Below are positions 1 through 8,223 of a stretch of 64,000 nucleotides of DNA, in pieces. Made by a program: the position numbers and the translations under genes. A model generated the notes under the pieces. That model saw nothing but the letters and a program-made list of their open reading frames with translations. It was not told the origin of the DNA and did not search any database. The stretch covers positions 29,592 through 93,591 of the forward strand of contig CAZTVF010000002.1 of assembly GCA_964616985.1 (NCBI GenBank), given 5' to 3'. Position 1 is the stretch's first letter. Every line of letters starts with the position of its first letter. Source of the DNA: CAZTVF01 sp964616985. Its GTDB lineage: Bacteria > Planctomycetota > Phycisphaerae > SM23-33.

Positions 1-1327
1 CGGGTTCGTAGGATGCATCAGCAATGATGTTGTGCATTTCGCAGGGGTCGCGGCGAAGATCGTAGAGCTCGTCATCGTCGAACCCGTTGAACACGTACTT
101 GAAGTCCTTGGTGGTCACAGATCGCTGGGTGTAGTACAGCTCGACCCCATTGCACTGTGTGTGCATCTCATCGCGCCAGGCGGCGGGGCTCTGATCGGCC
201 AGGAAGGGCACGAGGCTTTCGCCGGTGAAGCTGCCGGGGGCGGTCACGCCGGCGATTTCTCTCAGCGTCGGGCCAAAGTCGGCCAGCGAAACAAAGCGAT
301 CAACCCGCCGACCGGCGTTCTTCAGGCCCGCGGGCCAGCGGACGATCGCCGGCACATGGTACGCCCCGCGGAAGCACGGAATCCCCTTGGCGAACAGCCC
401 GTGGTCGCCGCAATAGTCTCCGTGGTCGGAAGTGTAGAGCACCAGCGTATTCTCGGCCTGGCCGGTGGCTTCCAACGCCGACAGCACCTTGCCGAACAAC
501 TCGTCCAGGTACGTGCAGTAGGCCCAGAAGTGGCGAATCGCCTGGCGGTATTCGTTCGGGGACAGCTGGCCAAAACGGGTGTCCCGCATGCGGCGGTAGA
601 TGCGCGGCTTGTCGGCGAGCGTGTCGGTGAAGGTGGCCGGCAGCTCGATCGTGTTAAGATCGTACATGTCGAGAAATCGCTGGGGCACGAAGTAGGGATC
701 GTGCGGCCCCGTCAGGCCCACATACAGCGCCCAGGGTTTGCCTCCGGCGGCGAGTTCGGGCATCGCGCGTAAGGCCTCGGCCACGGTTCGTTCGTCGTGC
801 GGATTGCCCCTATCCTTGGTGCCGTAGAGGGTATAGGGCCCATAGCCGTCGCGGAGGATCTGGCCCTCGCCGCGTGTCGCCGGCTGCAACTGGACCGCGA
901 GTTGCTGATACCACTGCCACGTTTGGCCGTGGGAGTCGCCTTTGCTGCCGCTGACGAACAGCTCTCGCCACTTTCGATCCCGTGGCGACTCGTTGACGCT
1001 CACGTGCCATTTGCCCGACCAGGCCAGATTGTAGCCTGCCTCGGCGAGATCCTCGCTCCAGCAACGAACGCCCGGCAGCAGCCCTCGCGAGAGCGCCTGA
1101 TCGTTGCAGATGTTGTTCCACACGCCGTGTCGCGTGGGGTACAGACCCGTGACAAACGTGGCCCGCGAGGGGCAACAGTGTGGCGAGGGGCAGAAGGTTT
1201 CCGTGAAGGCGACTCCCTGGTCGGCCAAGCGGCTGAGATTCGGCGTGATGGCCGGATGCTCCGCCAGGGCCGTGTCGCCACGCTGGTGGTCGGTCATGAA
1301 GATCAGGATATTGGGCTGTGCAGGCAT
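1..1327 (-). CDS. Sulfatase, cut by the left window edge
   Basis: Type I sulfatase that would hydrolyse a sulfate ester using a formylglycine made from Cys. The frame opens at ATG 1327 with MPAQPNILIFMTDHQRGD, the usual first beta strand with a metal-binding Asp. The C-x-P-S-R signature reads CCPSR with the modified Cys at about residue 51, followed by TFVTGLYPTRHGVW. About 442 codons are present. The last visible residues, DLRRDPCEMHNIIADASYEP, are the usual near-C-terminal 'DLxxDPxExxN' block, so little is missing. There is no signal peptide if ATG 1327 is right, but no strong Shine-Dalgarno sequence was seen, so the start is the least certain part. It is the last in-window gene of a run of five sulfatases. 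Confidence 0.9.
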   Translation of the reverse strand, partial: MPAQPNILIFMTDHQRGDTALAEHPAITPNLSRLADQGVAFTETFCPSPHCCPSRATFVTGLYPTRHGVWNNICNDQALSRGLLPGVRCWSEDLAEAGYNLAWSGKWHVSVNESPRDRKWRELFVSGSKGDSHGQTWQWYQQLAVQLQPATRGEGQILRDGYGPYTLYGTKDRGNPHDERTVAEALRAMPELAAGGKPWALYVGLTGPHDPYFVPQRFLDMYDLNTIELPATFTDTLADKPRIYRRMRDTRFGQLSPNEYRQAIRHFWAYCTYLDELFGKVLSALEATGQAENTLVLYTSDHGDYCGDHGLFAKGIPCFRGAYHVPAIVRWPAGLKNAGRRVDRFVSLADFGPTLREIAGVTAPGSFTGESLVPFLADQSPAAWRDEMHTQCNGVELYYTQRSVTTKDFKYVFNGFDDDELYDLRRDPCEMHNIIADASYEP

Positions 1328-1435
1328 GTTGTGCTTTACTCGCAGATGTGGCCGCAGATAGGGGTTTCTAGACGCGTTCTGGATTGGCAAGTCCTTACGT
1401 TGTCGATGGCCGAGCGATGCATCGTTACGGGAGAT

Positions 1436-2845
1436 TCAAGCCGTCACATCATCCCGGGGACCGTTGTCTGGAATGAAACGGGAATCATTATCTGTCCGCG
1501 GCCAGTTGGAGCCCCAGCTGGGCGCCTCATAGCGAACCGGCGTCTGACCGGTTATCGCGAAGTCGTTCGTGTTTCGCATCCACTGGTCGAGCTTCGCTGC
1601 CAAAGTGGCCTTGATACAGGCGTACTCGGGCTTGTCGGCCAAGTTCACGAACTCCAGGGGATCCTGTTGAATGTCGTACAACTCCTCGGAGGGTCTGGCT
1701 CCGTCGAAATCTGCCCAAGGTTCATCATGGCCTCCCGCAGGGTTGTTCTGACGCCTCAGGAGTTCCCAGGGCAGCAGGCTTCGCTCTCGCAGGTCGGGCT
1801 TCATCCAGCGGATGTAGTGGAACCTGTCGGCCCGCACCGCGCGGATCGGATCGAAAAGATCGCGGTGCTCCACATCCCCCTTGAGCATTTCGCCGTGGAA
1901 GTTCCGCTCTATGAAGACTGCCTCGTGAGGTTCGTATCGCCCCCCGGTCAGCAGCGGCCAGAGGCTGCGGCCCTGCATATCCGCCGGTACGGGCACCCTC
2001 ATGGCCTCCAGCACCGTGGGAGCGAGGTCGATGTTTTGGATCAGGTGGTCGATGACCGTTCCGCCGACGACACCGGGGGCGCGCATCAGCATCGCTGTCT
2101 CCACGCCGCGGTCGTAAAGTGTGCCTTTGGATCTGGGGGCTACGATTCCATGATCGGTGGTGAAGATGACCAGGGAGTTGTCGAACAGGCCCAGCCGCTC
2201 CACCGTGTCAAACAGGCGTCCGACGTGCTGGTCCATGTCGCGCACGGCGGCTCCGAACATGCCATACTCGCGGCGCGTGCCCGGGGTCTCCGGGACGAAC
2301 AGCGGAACATGCGTCTGCTCCGGGGGCAAGCCGCCTCCCCGGTCTGGCGAATACTTCTTGGAGTAGTACGAGCGGTGGGTGCTGGTGATGCCGATGTTCA
2401 GGTAGAATCGATGTCCGCACTTCGCGCGCGACTCGATGTAGGGGATGGCCTTTTCGACAGCCATTTCGGCCATGCCGTCGCCCCAATCACGCTCCTCGTC
2501 GATGCGATAGCGATTCTCGCCGGCATGACGTTCATGGTTGTGGCCGAAATGGGCTGTTTCAATGCCGTGTTTGTTGAATTCGTCGACGACGGTTCGTTGC
2601 TCGGCCGGCAAGGGCCAGCCCATGTGGGCCAGGCCGATGCCGCCGCTGACGTGGGCGTATTTGCCCGTCATTACGCAGCATCGCGAGGGGCTGCAGCACG
2701 GCGAATTGGTGAAGGCATTCGCGAACCGCACGCCGCCGGCAGCGAAACCGTCGAGGTTGGGCGAGAGGATTGGCTTCCCGTAACAGCCAAGCTCCATTCC
2801 GATGTCGTGCACGATGATGAAGATGACGTTCTGAATGGAATCCAT
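1436..2845 (-). CDS. Sulfatase (heparan N-sulfatase-like branch)
   Basis: A 469-residue sulfatase. Start ATG 2845 is chosen because GGAG lies 7 nt upstream. An in-frame TTG at 2857 is less likely. The first strand reads NVIFIIVHDIGMELGCYG, with His-Asp where arylsulfatases have Asp-Asp. This and the GCYG that follows resemble N-sulfoglucosamine sulfohydrolase-like enzymes. The modification motif is CSPSR (Cys about 51), followed by a conserved MTGKYAH segment. IFTTDHGI and LYDRGVE are the later metal- and sulfate-site blocks, and the end has DLFDPIRAVRADRFHYIRW and LYDIQQDPLEFVNLA. No signal peptide is visible, so it probably acts inside the cell. The substrate is unknown. The gene at 32010-33446 shares the HD-type metal site. 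Confidence 0.9.
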   Translation of the reverse strand: MDSIQNVIFIIVHDIGMELGCYGKPILSPNLDGFAAGGVRFANAFTNSPCCSPSRCCVMTGKYAHVSGGIGLAHMGWPLPAEQRTVVDEFNKHGIETAHFGHNHERHAGENRYRIDEERDWGDGMAEMAVEKAIPYIESRAKCGHRFYLNIGITSTHRSYYSKKYSPDRGGGLPPEQTHVPLFVPETPGTRREYGMFGAAVRDMDQHVGRLFDTVERLGLFDNSLVIFTTDHGIVAPRSKGTLYDRGVETAMLMRAPGVVGGTVIDHLIQNIDLAPTVLEAMRVPVPADMQGRSLWPLLTGGRYEPHEAVFIERNFHGEMLKGDVEHRDLFDPIRAVRADRFHYIRWMKPDLRERSLLPWELLRRQNNPAGGHDEPWADFDGARPSEELYDIQQDPLEFVNLADKPEYACIKATLAAKLDQWMRNTNDFAITGQTPVRYEAPSWGSNWPRTDNDSRFIPDNGPRDDVTA

Positions 2846-2902
2846 CCTGGTCTCCAACGGTTCTAGGGCTAAGCCGATGATGCCCGGGGTCTCTACGCGG
2901 GC

Positions 2903-4396
2903 CTATGCCCAGCCGATACGGTTGTTATCGAAACGGTCTGTGGCGATCATCCGCTGCGAAAGGTCGCACATCATTCTTGCTCCGACCTCGCGATAGCCCG
3001 GGTGGTCCCACAGGTTCGTCAGTTCGTCGGGGTCCTCGTCGACGTCCACGAGGATGCACTCATCGCTGCCGTGGTACTGGGTGAGTTTTAGCGATCCGTC
3101 CACCAGGCCTCGCTGACGGATAAGCGGGCCGGGGTGGCAGTCCTCGTCGTACTCCAGCAGCACCGCGCGGGCGGGCAGCGGCCGGCCGCTCAAGGCCGCA
3201 CAGAGTGACTGGCCCGGCATGCCCAGTTTTTCGCTGTCGCCGTACCCACGCTGCGTGAACCAAGTGGGGTCGATCCCCGCCAGTTCGCAGACCGTTGGCA
3301 CGAAGTCCACCGTGGCCGTGGGGACGTCGCAATCGCGACTTGAACCGCCAGGCGCCTTCCAGATGAAGGGAATACGCCAGAGACTCTCGAAAGGATAGGC
3401 GCCTTTGTGAATCAGGTTGTGGGCGCCGAGGTATTCGCCGTGGTCAGAGGTCACTATGACGTGGGTAGTCCTGTCCAGTCCCAGACTCTTCAGGGCGTCG
3501 AGGATGCGACCGATGTTATGGTCGACGTGAGTGATCATGCCGTAGGTCTGGGCGATGATCTCCCGCATCAGTTCTTCCGGCGGGGCGTCGTTGCGGCTGA
3601 AGAACGGGCGGTACTTCGCGAGAAACGGTATGAGATCCCGGCGGTCCCCGTAGGTCTGGGGCAGGTCCACCTCGGCGGGGTCATACATCTCGCTGTAGGG
3701 TTTGGTGGCGGCGAAGGGATGATGGGGATCGGGGAAGCTACAGAACAGGAAGAACGGCCCTGAGGCGCCCTGCAGGAATGAGATCGTCCTGTCGGCAATC
3801 CAGTTGTTGTAGTGGAGTTCCGTGGGCACTTGGAGACGAAAGGTCTCATCTCCTTTGCGGAAGTATGCGCTCTCGCGCCGCCATTGCGCCACGTGCGCGG
3901 GATGGTTGTCCTCCAGCCACTGCATGTAGTGGCCGCTGATGCCGCTGACGTGCCCGCCGGTCCAGTCGGAACTCTGGTAGCCGTAATAGGGCGACGGCAG
4001 GGCCGTGAGTTCCCGGCTCTTCCAGCGGGCGCCTTGCTCCCAGGACTTGCGGCCGTCCCCGGACTGGTTGGGCCCCATCGGCTGGAAATGGAGCTTGCCC
4101 ACCGAGTGTGTGCGGTAGCCTTCGTGAATGAGCACCTGGCCGATGGTGGGAACGTGCTGCGGCAGGAACGACCCGTTGGTCAGCAGGCCGTGCTGCCGCG
4201 GCGTCAGCCCGGTGATGAACGAGGCCCGGTTGGGCATGCAGACGGGGTTGGTGCAGTAGCCCCGGGTGAAATTCACCCCCTCGGCTGCCAGGTTGTCCAT
4301 GTTGGAAGTCTTCACCACCCTATTGCCGTTGCAGGCGAGTGAGAAGGCGGACATCTGATCCATGCAGATGACGAGGAAGTTGGGTCGATCGGGCAT
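2903..4396 (-). CDS. Sulfatase with CMPNR active-site motif
   Basis: A 497-residue sulfatase from ATG 4396, chosen because MPDRPNFLVICMDQ starts right at the first strand and AGGA lies about 9 nt upstream. An in-frame ATG at 4453 would add 19 polar residues and has AGGA almost touching it. The modification site is NPVCMPNRASF, that is C-x-P-N-R rather than C-x-P-S/A-R. The minimal maturation motif is generally given as C-x-P-x-R, so it can still be active. VTSDHGEYLGAHNLIHKG and VPTATVDFVPTVCELAG match the later sulfatase blocks. There is no signal peptide. The stop of the upstream sulfatase lies just 2 nt before the alternative ATG at 4453. Confidence 0.88.
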   Translation of the reverse strand: MPDRPNFLVICMDQMSAFSLACNGNRVVKTSNMDNLAAEGVNFTRGYCTNPVCMPNRASFITGLTPRQHGLLTNGSFLPQHVPTIGQVLIHEGYRTHSVGKLHFQPMGPNQSGDGRKSWEQGARWKSRELTALPSPYYGYQSSDWTGGHVSGISGHYMQWLEDNHPAHVAQWRRESAYFRKGDETFRLQVPTELHYNNWIADRTISFLQGASGPFFLFCSFPDPHHPFAATKPYSEMYDPAEVDLPQTYGDRRDLIPFLAKYRPFFSRNDAPPEELMREIIAQTYGMITHVDHNIGRILDALKSLGLDRTTHVIVTSDHGEYLGAHNLIHKGAYPFESLWRIPFIWKAPGGSSRDCDVPTATVDFVPTVCELAGIDPTWFTQRGYGDSEKLGMPGQSLCAALSGRPLPARAVLLEYDEDCHPGPLIRQRGLVDGSLKLTQYHGSDECILVDVDEDPDELTNLWDHPGYREVGARMMCDLSQRMIATDRFDNNRIGWA

Positions 4397-4455
4397 GTGC
4401 TTCAGTCCTATGGTCAGGGTATCTCTATTGTTTCCAGTGCTCTGTCCTGCCATTC

Positions 4456-5892
4456 CTACTCGCAGATGTAGCCGCAGATCGGCACCTGGCGGTGGCTTCG
4501 CGACAGGCGCTCCAAGATTCGCAGGCGGAGCTGCGCTCTCACGTCGGCCAGGTCGGCCCGGCCGGCCAAGTTGTGCTGCTCGCCAGGATCGTTCTGACGA
4601 TCTATCAGGAGGTACAGCTCGCCGTCGTGATTGACGGCGGCCTTCCAGCGGTCAGTCAGGATCATGACCTCGCCTTCGAACTCGCACAGCGCATCACGGC
4701 GATGGGCGGCGGCGGGATTGGCCAGCGCGGGCGATAGGGATACACCGAACTGCTCCCAGTTCCATCGGGCCCCGGCGAGCTCCGTCAGCGTGGGCCCCAG
4801 GTCGATCAACTCGGTTGGGGCCTGACAGACGCCAGAGATTCCGCTGCTCCGCATGGCCGGCGTTGACACCATCATCGGGATGCGGGCCGCGCCGTCCAGG
4901 AAGCAGCTCTTGTACACCAGCCCGTGATCGCCGTTCATCTCGCCGTGGTCGGAGGTGAAGGCGATGATGGTATTCTCCAGTTCGCCTCGGGATTCAATCA
5001 CGGCCAGGATGTTGCCGATCTGCTCGTCGATCAACGCCACCTTGCCGGCGTAGCTTGCGCGGAGCTTGCGGGCCTGGCCTGGCGGCAGCCCTATCCTGGC
5101 GGGGTTGGCGAGCATCGCATCGTACTTGGCGCAGTGTTCATCGAAGCGGCCGGCACATCGCGGCGCCGCATCACCGATCCGCGGCAGCGGCTCGGGCATG
5201 TCGTCAGGGTTGAACATGCTGGCGTAGGGCTCGGGAGCGTCCCACGGCTCGTGCGGGCCGGCGAAGCTCACCCAGCAGAACCATGGCTGATCGCGATCAT
5301 AGGCCTCCAGATAGGCGGCCGCCGACTTGCCGACGTAGGCGTCGTAGTGATGCTCGGGCCCCAGCGGAGATGGCTCCGTGATCAGCCCCAGCCCCCATCG
5401 ACGGCGAATATCATTCTTGTGCGCTTCGTAGAGCCCCTTGGACTCCCAAAGGTCGGTCATGCGGCAGCGGGTATTGATGGCTGCGTGCGGGCCGGTGATC
5501 TCGTCCACGTCATCGAGGCCATATGCGTGGAGCAGGCCCTCTCGCTCTCGCAGATCGTGGCACCCCTCGCCGTGGCGATGCAGGTGCGTCTTGCCAAAGA
5601 GGCTGGTGCGGTACCCCGCGTCGCGGATGGCTGCCATCCACGTTGGCCACTCCGTCGGCATGGTGTAGCCCTTGTTGGTCCACAGGCCGGTGTTGTGGGG
5701 ATACAAACCGCTGGCGAGCGACACGCGGGCTGGGCAGCAGATGGGCGAGGCGGTCACGCAGTTGGCGAACCGCACGCCCATGGCCGCAAGGCGGTCAAGG
5801 TTGGGGGTCTTCGTCCATCGGCCGGCACAGCCCAGTGCATCAGCACGGAACTGGTCGGCCATGAGGAAGAGGATATTGGGAACACTTGCCAC
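4456..5892 (-). CDS. Sulfatase, GTG start
   Basis: A 478-residue sulfatase. The open frame runs further upstream, but the start is placed at GTG 5892 because AAGGAG sits 6 nt before it and the protein then begins (M)ASVPNILFLMADQFRAD, exactly at the family's first strand. The upstream stop lies 13 nt away. The residues between the alternative start and GTG are low-complexity and belong to the overlapping gene's other frame. The modification motif is CCPAR (Cys about 52). FGKTHLH, FTSDHGEMNGDHGLVYKS and LIDLGPTLTELAG are typical later motifs, and the C-terminal block is LIDRQNDPGEQHNLA. No export signal is present. Confidence 0.9.
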   Translation of the reverse strand: MASVPNILFLMADQFRADALGCAGRWTKTPNLDRLAAMGVRFANCVTASPICCPARVSLASGLYPHNTGLWTNKGYTMPTEWPTWMAAIRDAGYRTSLFGKTHLHRHGEGCHDLREREGLLHAYGLDDVDEITGPHAAINTRCRMTDLWESKGLYEAHKNDIRRRWGLGLITEPSPLGPEHHYDAYVGKSAAAYLEAYDRDQPWFCWVSFAGPHEPWDAPEPYASMFNPDDMPEPLPRIGDAAPRCAGRFDEHCAKYDAMLANPARIGLPPGQARKLRASYAGKVALIDEQIGNILAVIESRGELENTIIAFTSDHGEMNGDHGLVYKSCFLDGAARIPMMVSTPAMRSSGISGVCQAPTELIDLGPTLTELAGARWNWEQFGVSLSPALANPAAAHRRDALCEFEGEVMILTDRWKAAVNHDGELYLLIDRQNDPGEQHNLAGRADLADVRAQLRLRILERLSRSHRQVPICGYICE

Positions 5893-5905
5893 GGTCGACT
5901 CCTTA

Positions 5906-7390
5906 CTATCGATACCAGTTGTGCGTGGGCAGCCGCAGCGGGATGTCCTTCCAGGGCTTCGGGTTGGCCGGCTGGAACTGGACCAGGCGGCGGGCCAACT
6001 CGAGGACCATTTCGGCCCGCGTGACGGCGCATCGAGGGTCATCGAACCGATTGTTCAGTTCGGCTGGATCGCCGCCCAGGTTATAGAGTTCGCCTTCGCC
6101 GGATTCGTGGAGCACCAGCTTCCAGTCGCCGCAACGCAGCATGCGAGCGGCGCCGGACTGAACCATCGGGTTCAGCTCGTGGAAGTGAATCGGGCAATTG
6201 GCTGACCATCTCGCGGGATCGAAGTCGTCCTCGCCGCTCCAGCGGCGGCCGCCGAATCCCTGCTCGGCCAGAACGCTGGCGAACTCGGCCCGGCTGTAGG
6301 TTTCCCCCCGCAGAAGCGGCCACAGACTCCGTCCCTGGACATCAGCCGGAAGTGGCAGTCCGGCCGCCTCGCAGAGGGTGGGAAGGACATCGACCAGGCT
6401 GACATGCGCGTCGCTGCGGCCTTGCTTGGTCACCCCGGCGCCACTGCAGATGAAGGGGATGCGCATGAGCGACTCGCTCACTCCCGCTCCTTTGCGCATG
6501 AGGCCATAGTCCCCAACATAGTCCCCGTGATCGGAGACGTAGATGATCAGCGTGTCGTCACGCCGGTTGTGCGTCGTGAGATGATCCAGCAGTCGCGCCA
6601 CTTGATGATCGATCAGACGCAGCATGCCATAGTAGTTGGCGCGGTAGCGGTCCATGCGCTGGTCGATGTCGGGCATGCCCAGGTGCTCCAATTTCTGGAG
6701 GAGGCGATAGACGTAGCCCTTGGCGGCCCCTTGCTCGGCGGTGGCTATGACCGGTGGCAAATCGGCCGGGCTAAAGAGGCTGAAATAAGGCTCCGGGACG
6801 TAGTAGGGGTTGTGCGGTTCGGGAATGCTGAGCCACACGAAGAAGGGTTGTCCGTCGATCGTGTCGATCCAACGGCAGGCTTCCGCCACGGCTCGCGCGG
6901 GTGGCGTGCATTCGACACTCATCGGCGCCGCTTCCATGCCCACGCCGTGTCGCAGCGAAGCCAGGTAAGCGTCCGCATCCGCCTCGCCCCGGCTGTGGCG
7001 GGAGTCCTGGCCGTGCGAGCCGTGGTGCGAGAGCTCGAAATAGTGGTCGAAGTTGTTCACGCCCAGATGCGAGTGGTTCTTGCCGACCAGGGCGGTGGCG
7101 TAGCCGCCCCGCCGCAGCAACTCCGGCAGGTTATCGGCGGCGCGGAAGTCGTACTGCTGATTGGTCTGGCACTGATGTGCGCTGGGGAAACGCCCGGTCA
7201 TCATGCTGACACGCGCGGGCAGGCAGATCGGGGCCGTGGTATAGCCGTGGTCGAACCAGACCCCTTCGGCCGCCAGACGGTCCTGACAGGGCGTGGTGTC
7301 AAGCGCGAATCCCTCGCGGCAGCAGGCCCGGGCCTGCTGCTGATCGGTCATGAGGAGGATCATGTTGGGCGGAACCGTCGCTCTGCTCAT
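5906..7390 (-). CDS. Sulfatase
   Basis: A 494-residue sulfatase starting MSRATVPPNMILLMTDQQQAR at ATG 7390. An AAGGAG lies about 11 nt upstream, and the ATG overlaps the TGA of the upstream glycosidase remnant (ATGA). The longer open frame adds 50 Arg-rich residues with no similarity to the family. The motif is CLPAR (Cys about 56), followed by VSMMTGRFPSAHQ. VGKNHSHLG, YVSDHGDYVGDYGLMRKG and SLVDVLPTLCEAAGLP are present, with LYNLGGDPAELNN near the end. No signal peptide. It leads a run of sulfatases with gaps of 13 nt, about 60 nt and about 60-110 nt, likely co-transcribed. The target sulfate position cannot be told from sequence. Confidence 0.9.
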   Translation of the reverse strand: MSRATVPPNMILLMTDQQQARACCREGFALDTTPCQDRLAAEGVWFDHGYTTAPICLPARVSMMTGRFPSAHQCQTNQQYDFRAADNLPELLRRGGYATALVGKNHSHLGVNNFDHYFELSHHGSHGQDSRHSRGEADADAYLASLRHGVGMEAAPMSVECTPPARAVAEACRWIDTIDGQPFFVWLSIPEPHNPYYVPEPYFSLFSPADLPPVIATAEQGAAKGYVYRLLQKLEHLGMPDIDQRMDRYRANYYGMLRLIDHQVARLLDHLTTHNRRDDTLIIYVSDHGDYVGDYGLMRKGAGVSESLMRIPFICSGAGVTKQGRSDAHVSLVDVLPTLCEAAGLPLPADVQGRSLWPLLRGETYSRAEFASVLAEQGFGGRRWSGEDDFDPARWSANCPIHFHELNPMVQSGAARMLRCGDWKLVLHESGEGELYNLGGDPAELNNRFDDPRCAVTRAEMVLELARRLVQFQPANPKPWKDIPLRLPTHNWYR

Positions 7391-8000
7391 ATGAAATCGA
7401 TCTCCTTGGTATGCTCCCCGATCCCGACCCCGGGAGAATCCTGCTTCAACCGCTGGCCGAAAATGCGGCAGTTCTCGAACCGCACGCCTTGGACGGTGTA
7501 CGGCTCGTCGTGGCCGAGGACCCAGACGGGCATGTCGCAAGGGCGTCCTTCTACGCGGACGTTGATGAAGTGGACGTTGCGGATGTTACCGGGAGTCTTC
7601 CGCCGCTGCCAGTGATTGATCGACGGCTGAATGTGGGCCAGGGGATGTGACTCCTCGGCATGGATGCGGAGGTTCTCAAAGCGAATGTTCTCCATCACCG
7701 TATCCTCGCCCGCCTGGATGCAGAAGACCGGTGCCGGCTCCCAGCCGCCGGCCATCGCCGGGGCGGTCCCCAGCCGAACGTGTAGGGGCTGTTGCCGCTG
7801 GGACCGCACTTCGCCGGGCCCGGCCCTGCCGCGGCGACTTCCTCTGGCATGCGGTACCGGAACGGCCAAAGCATCGCGCACGTGCGCGAGGCGAACAGAT
7901 CGATCGGCCGCCCATCCACCGTCACGGCATAGTCGGCTTGCGAGTCGGTCAGCGGCCCCGCCGGCATGGGCAACTGGACCGGCCAGGGCTCGGGAATCAT
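7387..8000 (-). pseudogene. Decayed beta-helix glycosidase (GH28-like)
   Basis: Two pieces of one enzyme lie in different frames. From ATG 8000 (AAGGA about 9 nt upstream) the protein reads MIPEPWPVQLPMPAG, then YAVTVDGRPIDLFASR, the beta-sandwich start seen in planctomycetal GH28-type proteins, and goes on to about SPYTFGWG. After about position 7770 sense continues in another frame: APVFCIQAGEDTVMENIRFE, then NVHFINVRVEG and VQGVRFENCRIFG, which are the last rungs of a parallel beta helix. The central helix with the catalytic residues, some 250 codons in a typical enzyme, is missing. I infer an internal deletion with frameshift. The stop overlaps the start of the next sulfatase, so the remnant may still be translated as part of the mRNA. 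Confidence 0.6.
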
Positions 8001-8167
8001 GTCCACTGTTCCTTGCATCTCAGCGTCTCACTTCCGGGTGCAGCGGCAGCGGAAGCCCTGCCTGCTGGCGGGGCCAAGCGCGGTGCCGTTTGTGGGAGTG
8101 TACCAGTTGAGCGGGCGACGCTCCAGTTGCCGCTGGATCGAATGCCACGAAATAGAATGGCTCATGG

Positions 8168-8194
8168 GACTCGTAGCGCAGAAGTGTACGAGTC
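8168..8194 (-). terminator. Possible hairpin terminator of the giant gene
   Basis: A perfect 8-bp inverted repeat, GACTCGTA and TACGAGTC, with an 11-nt loop lies 30 nt downstream of the giant gene's stop at 8224. No run of T follows on the minus strand, so an intrinsic terminator is only a suggestion. The 200 bp between the stop and the glycosidase remnant hold no other convincing feature. Confidence 0.35.
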
Positions 8195-8223
8195 GGCGCG
8201 GTGGTGCTTTTAGAAGATGGGGC

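Noticed and set aside
797..2866. A 689-codon plus-strand open frame over two sulfatases
   Set aside because: The minus strand has complete sulfatase motifs in two frames here. The plus frame is a shadow.
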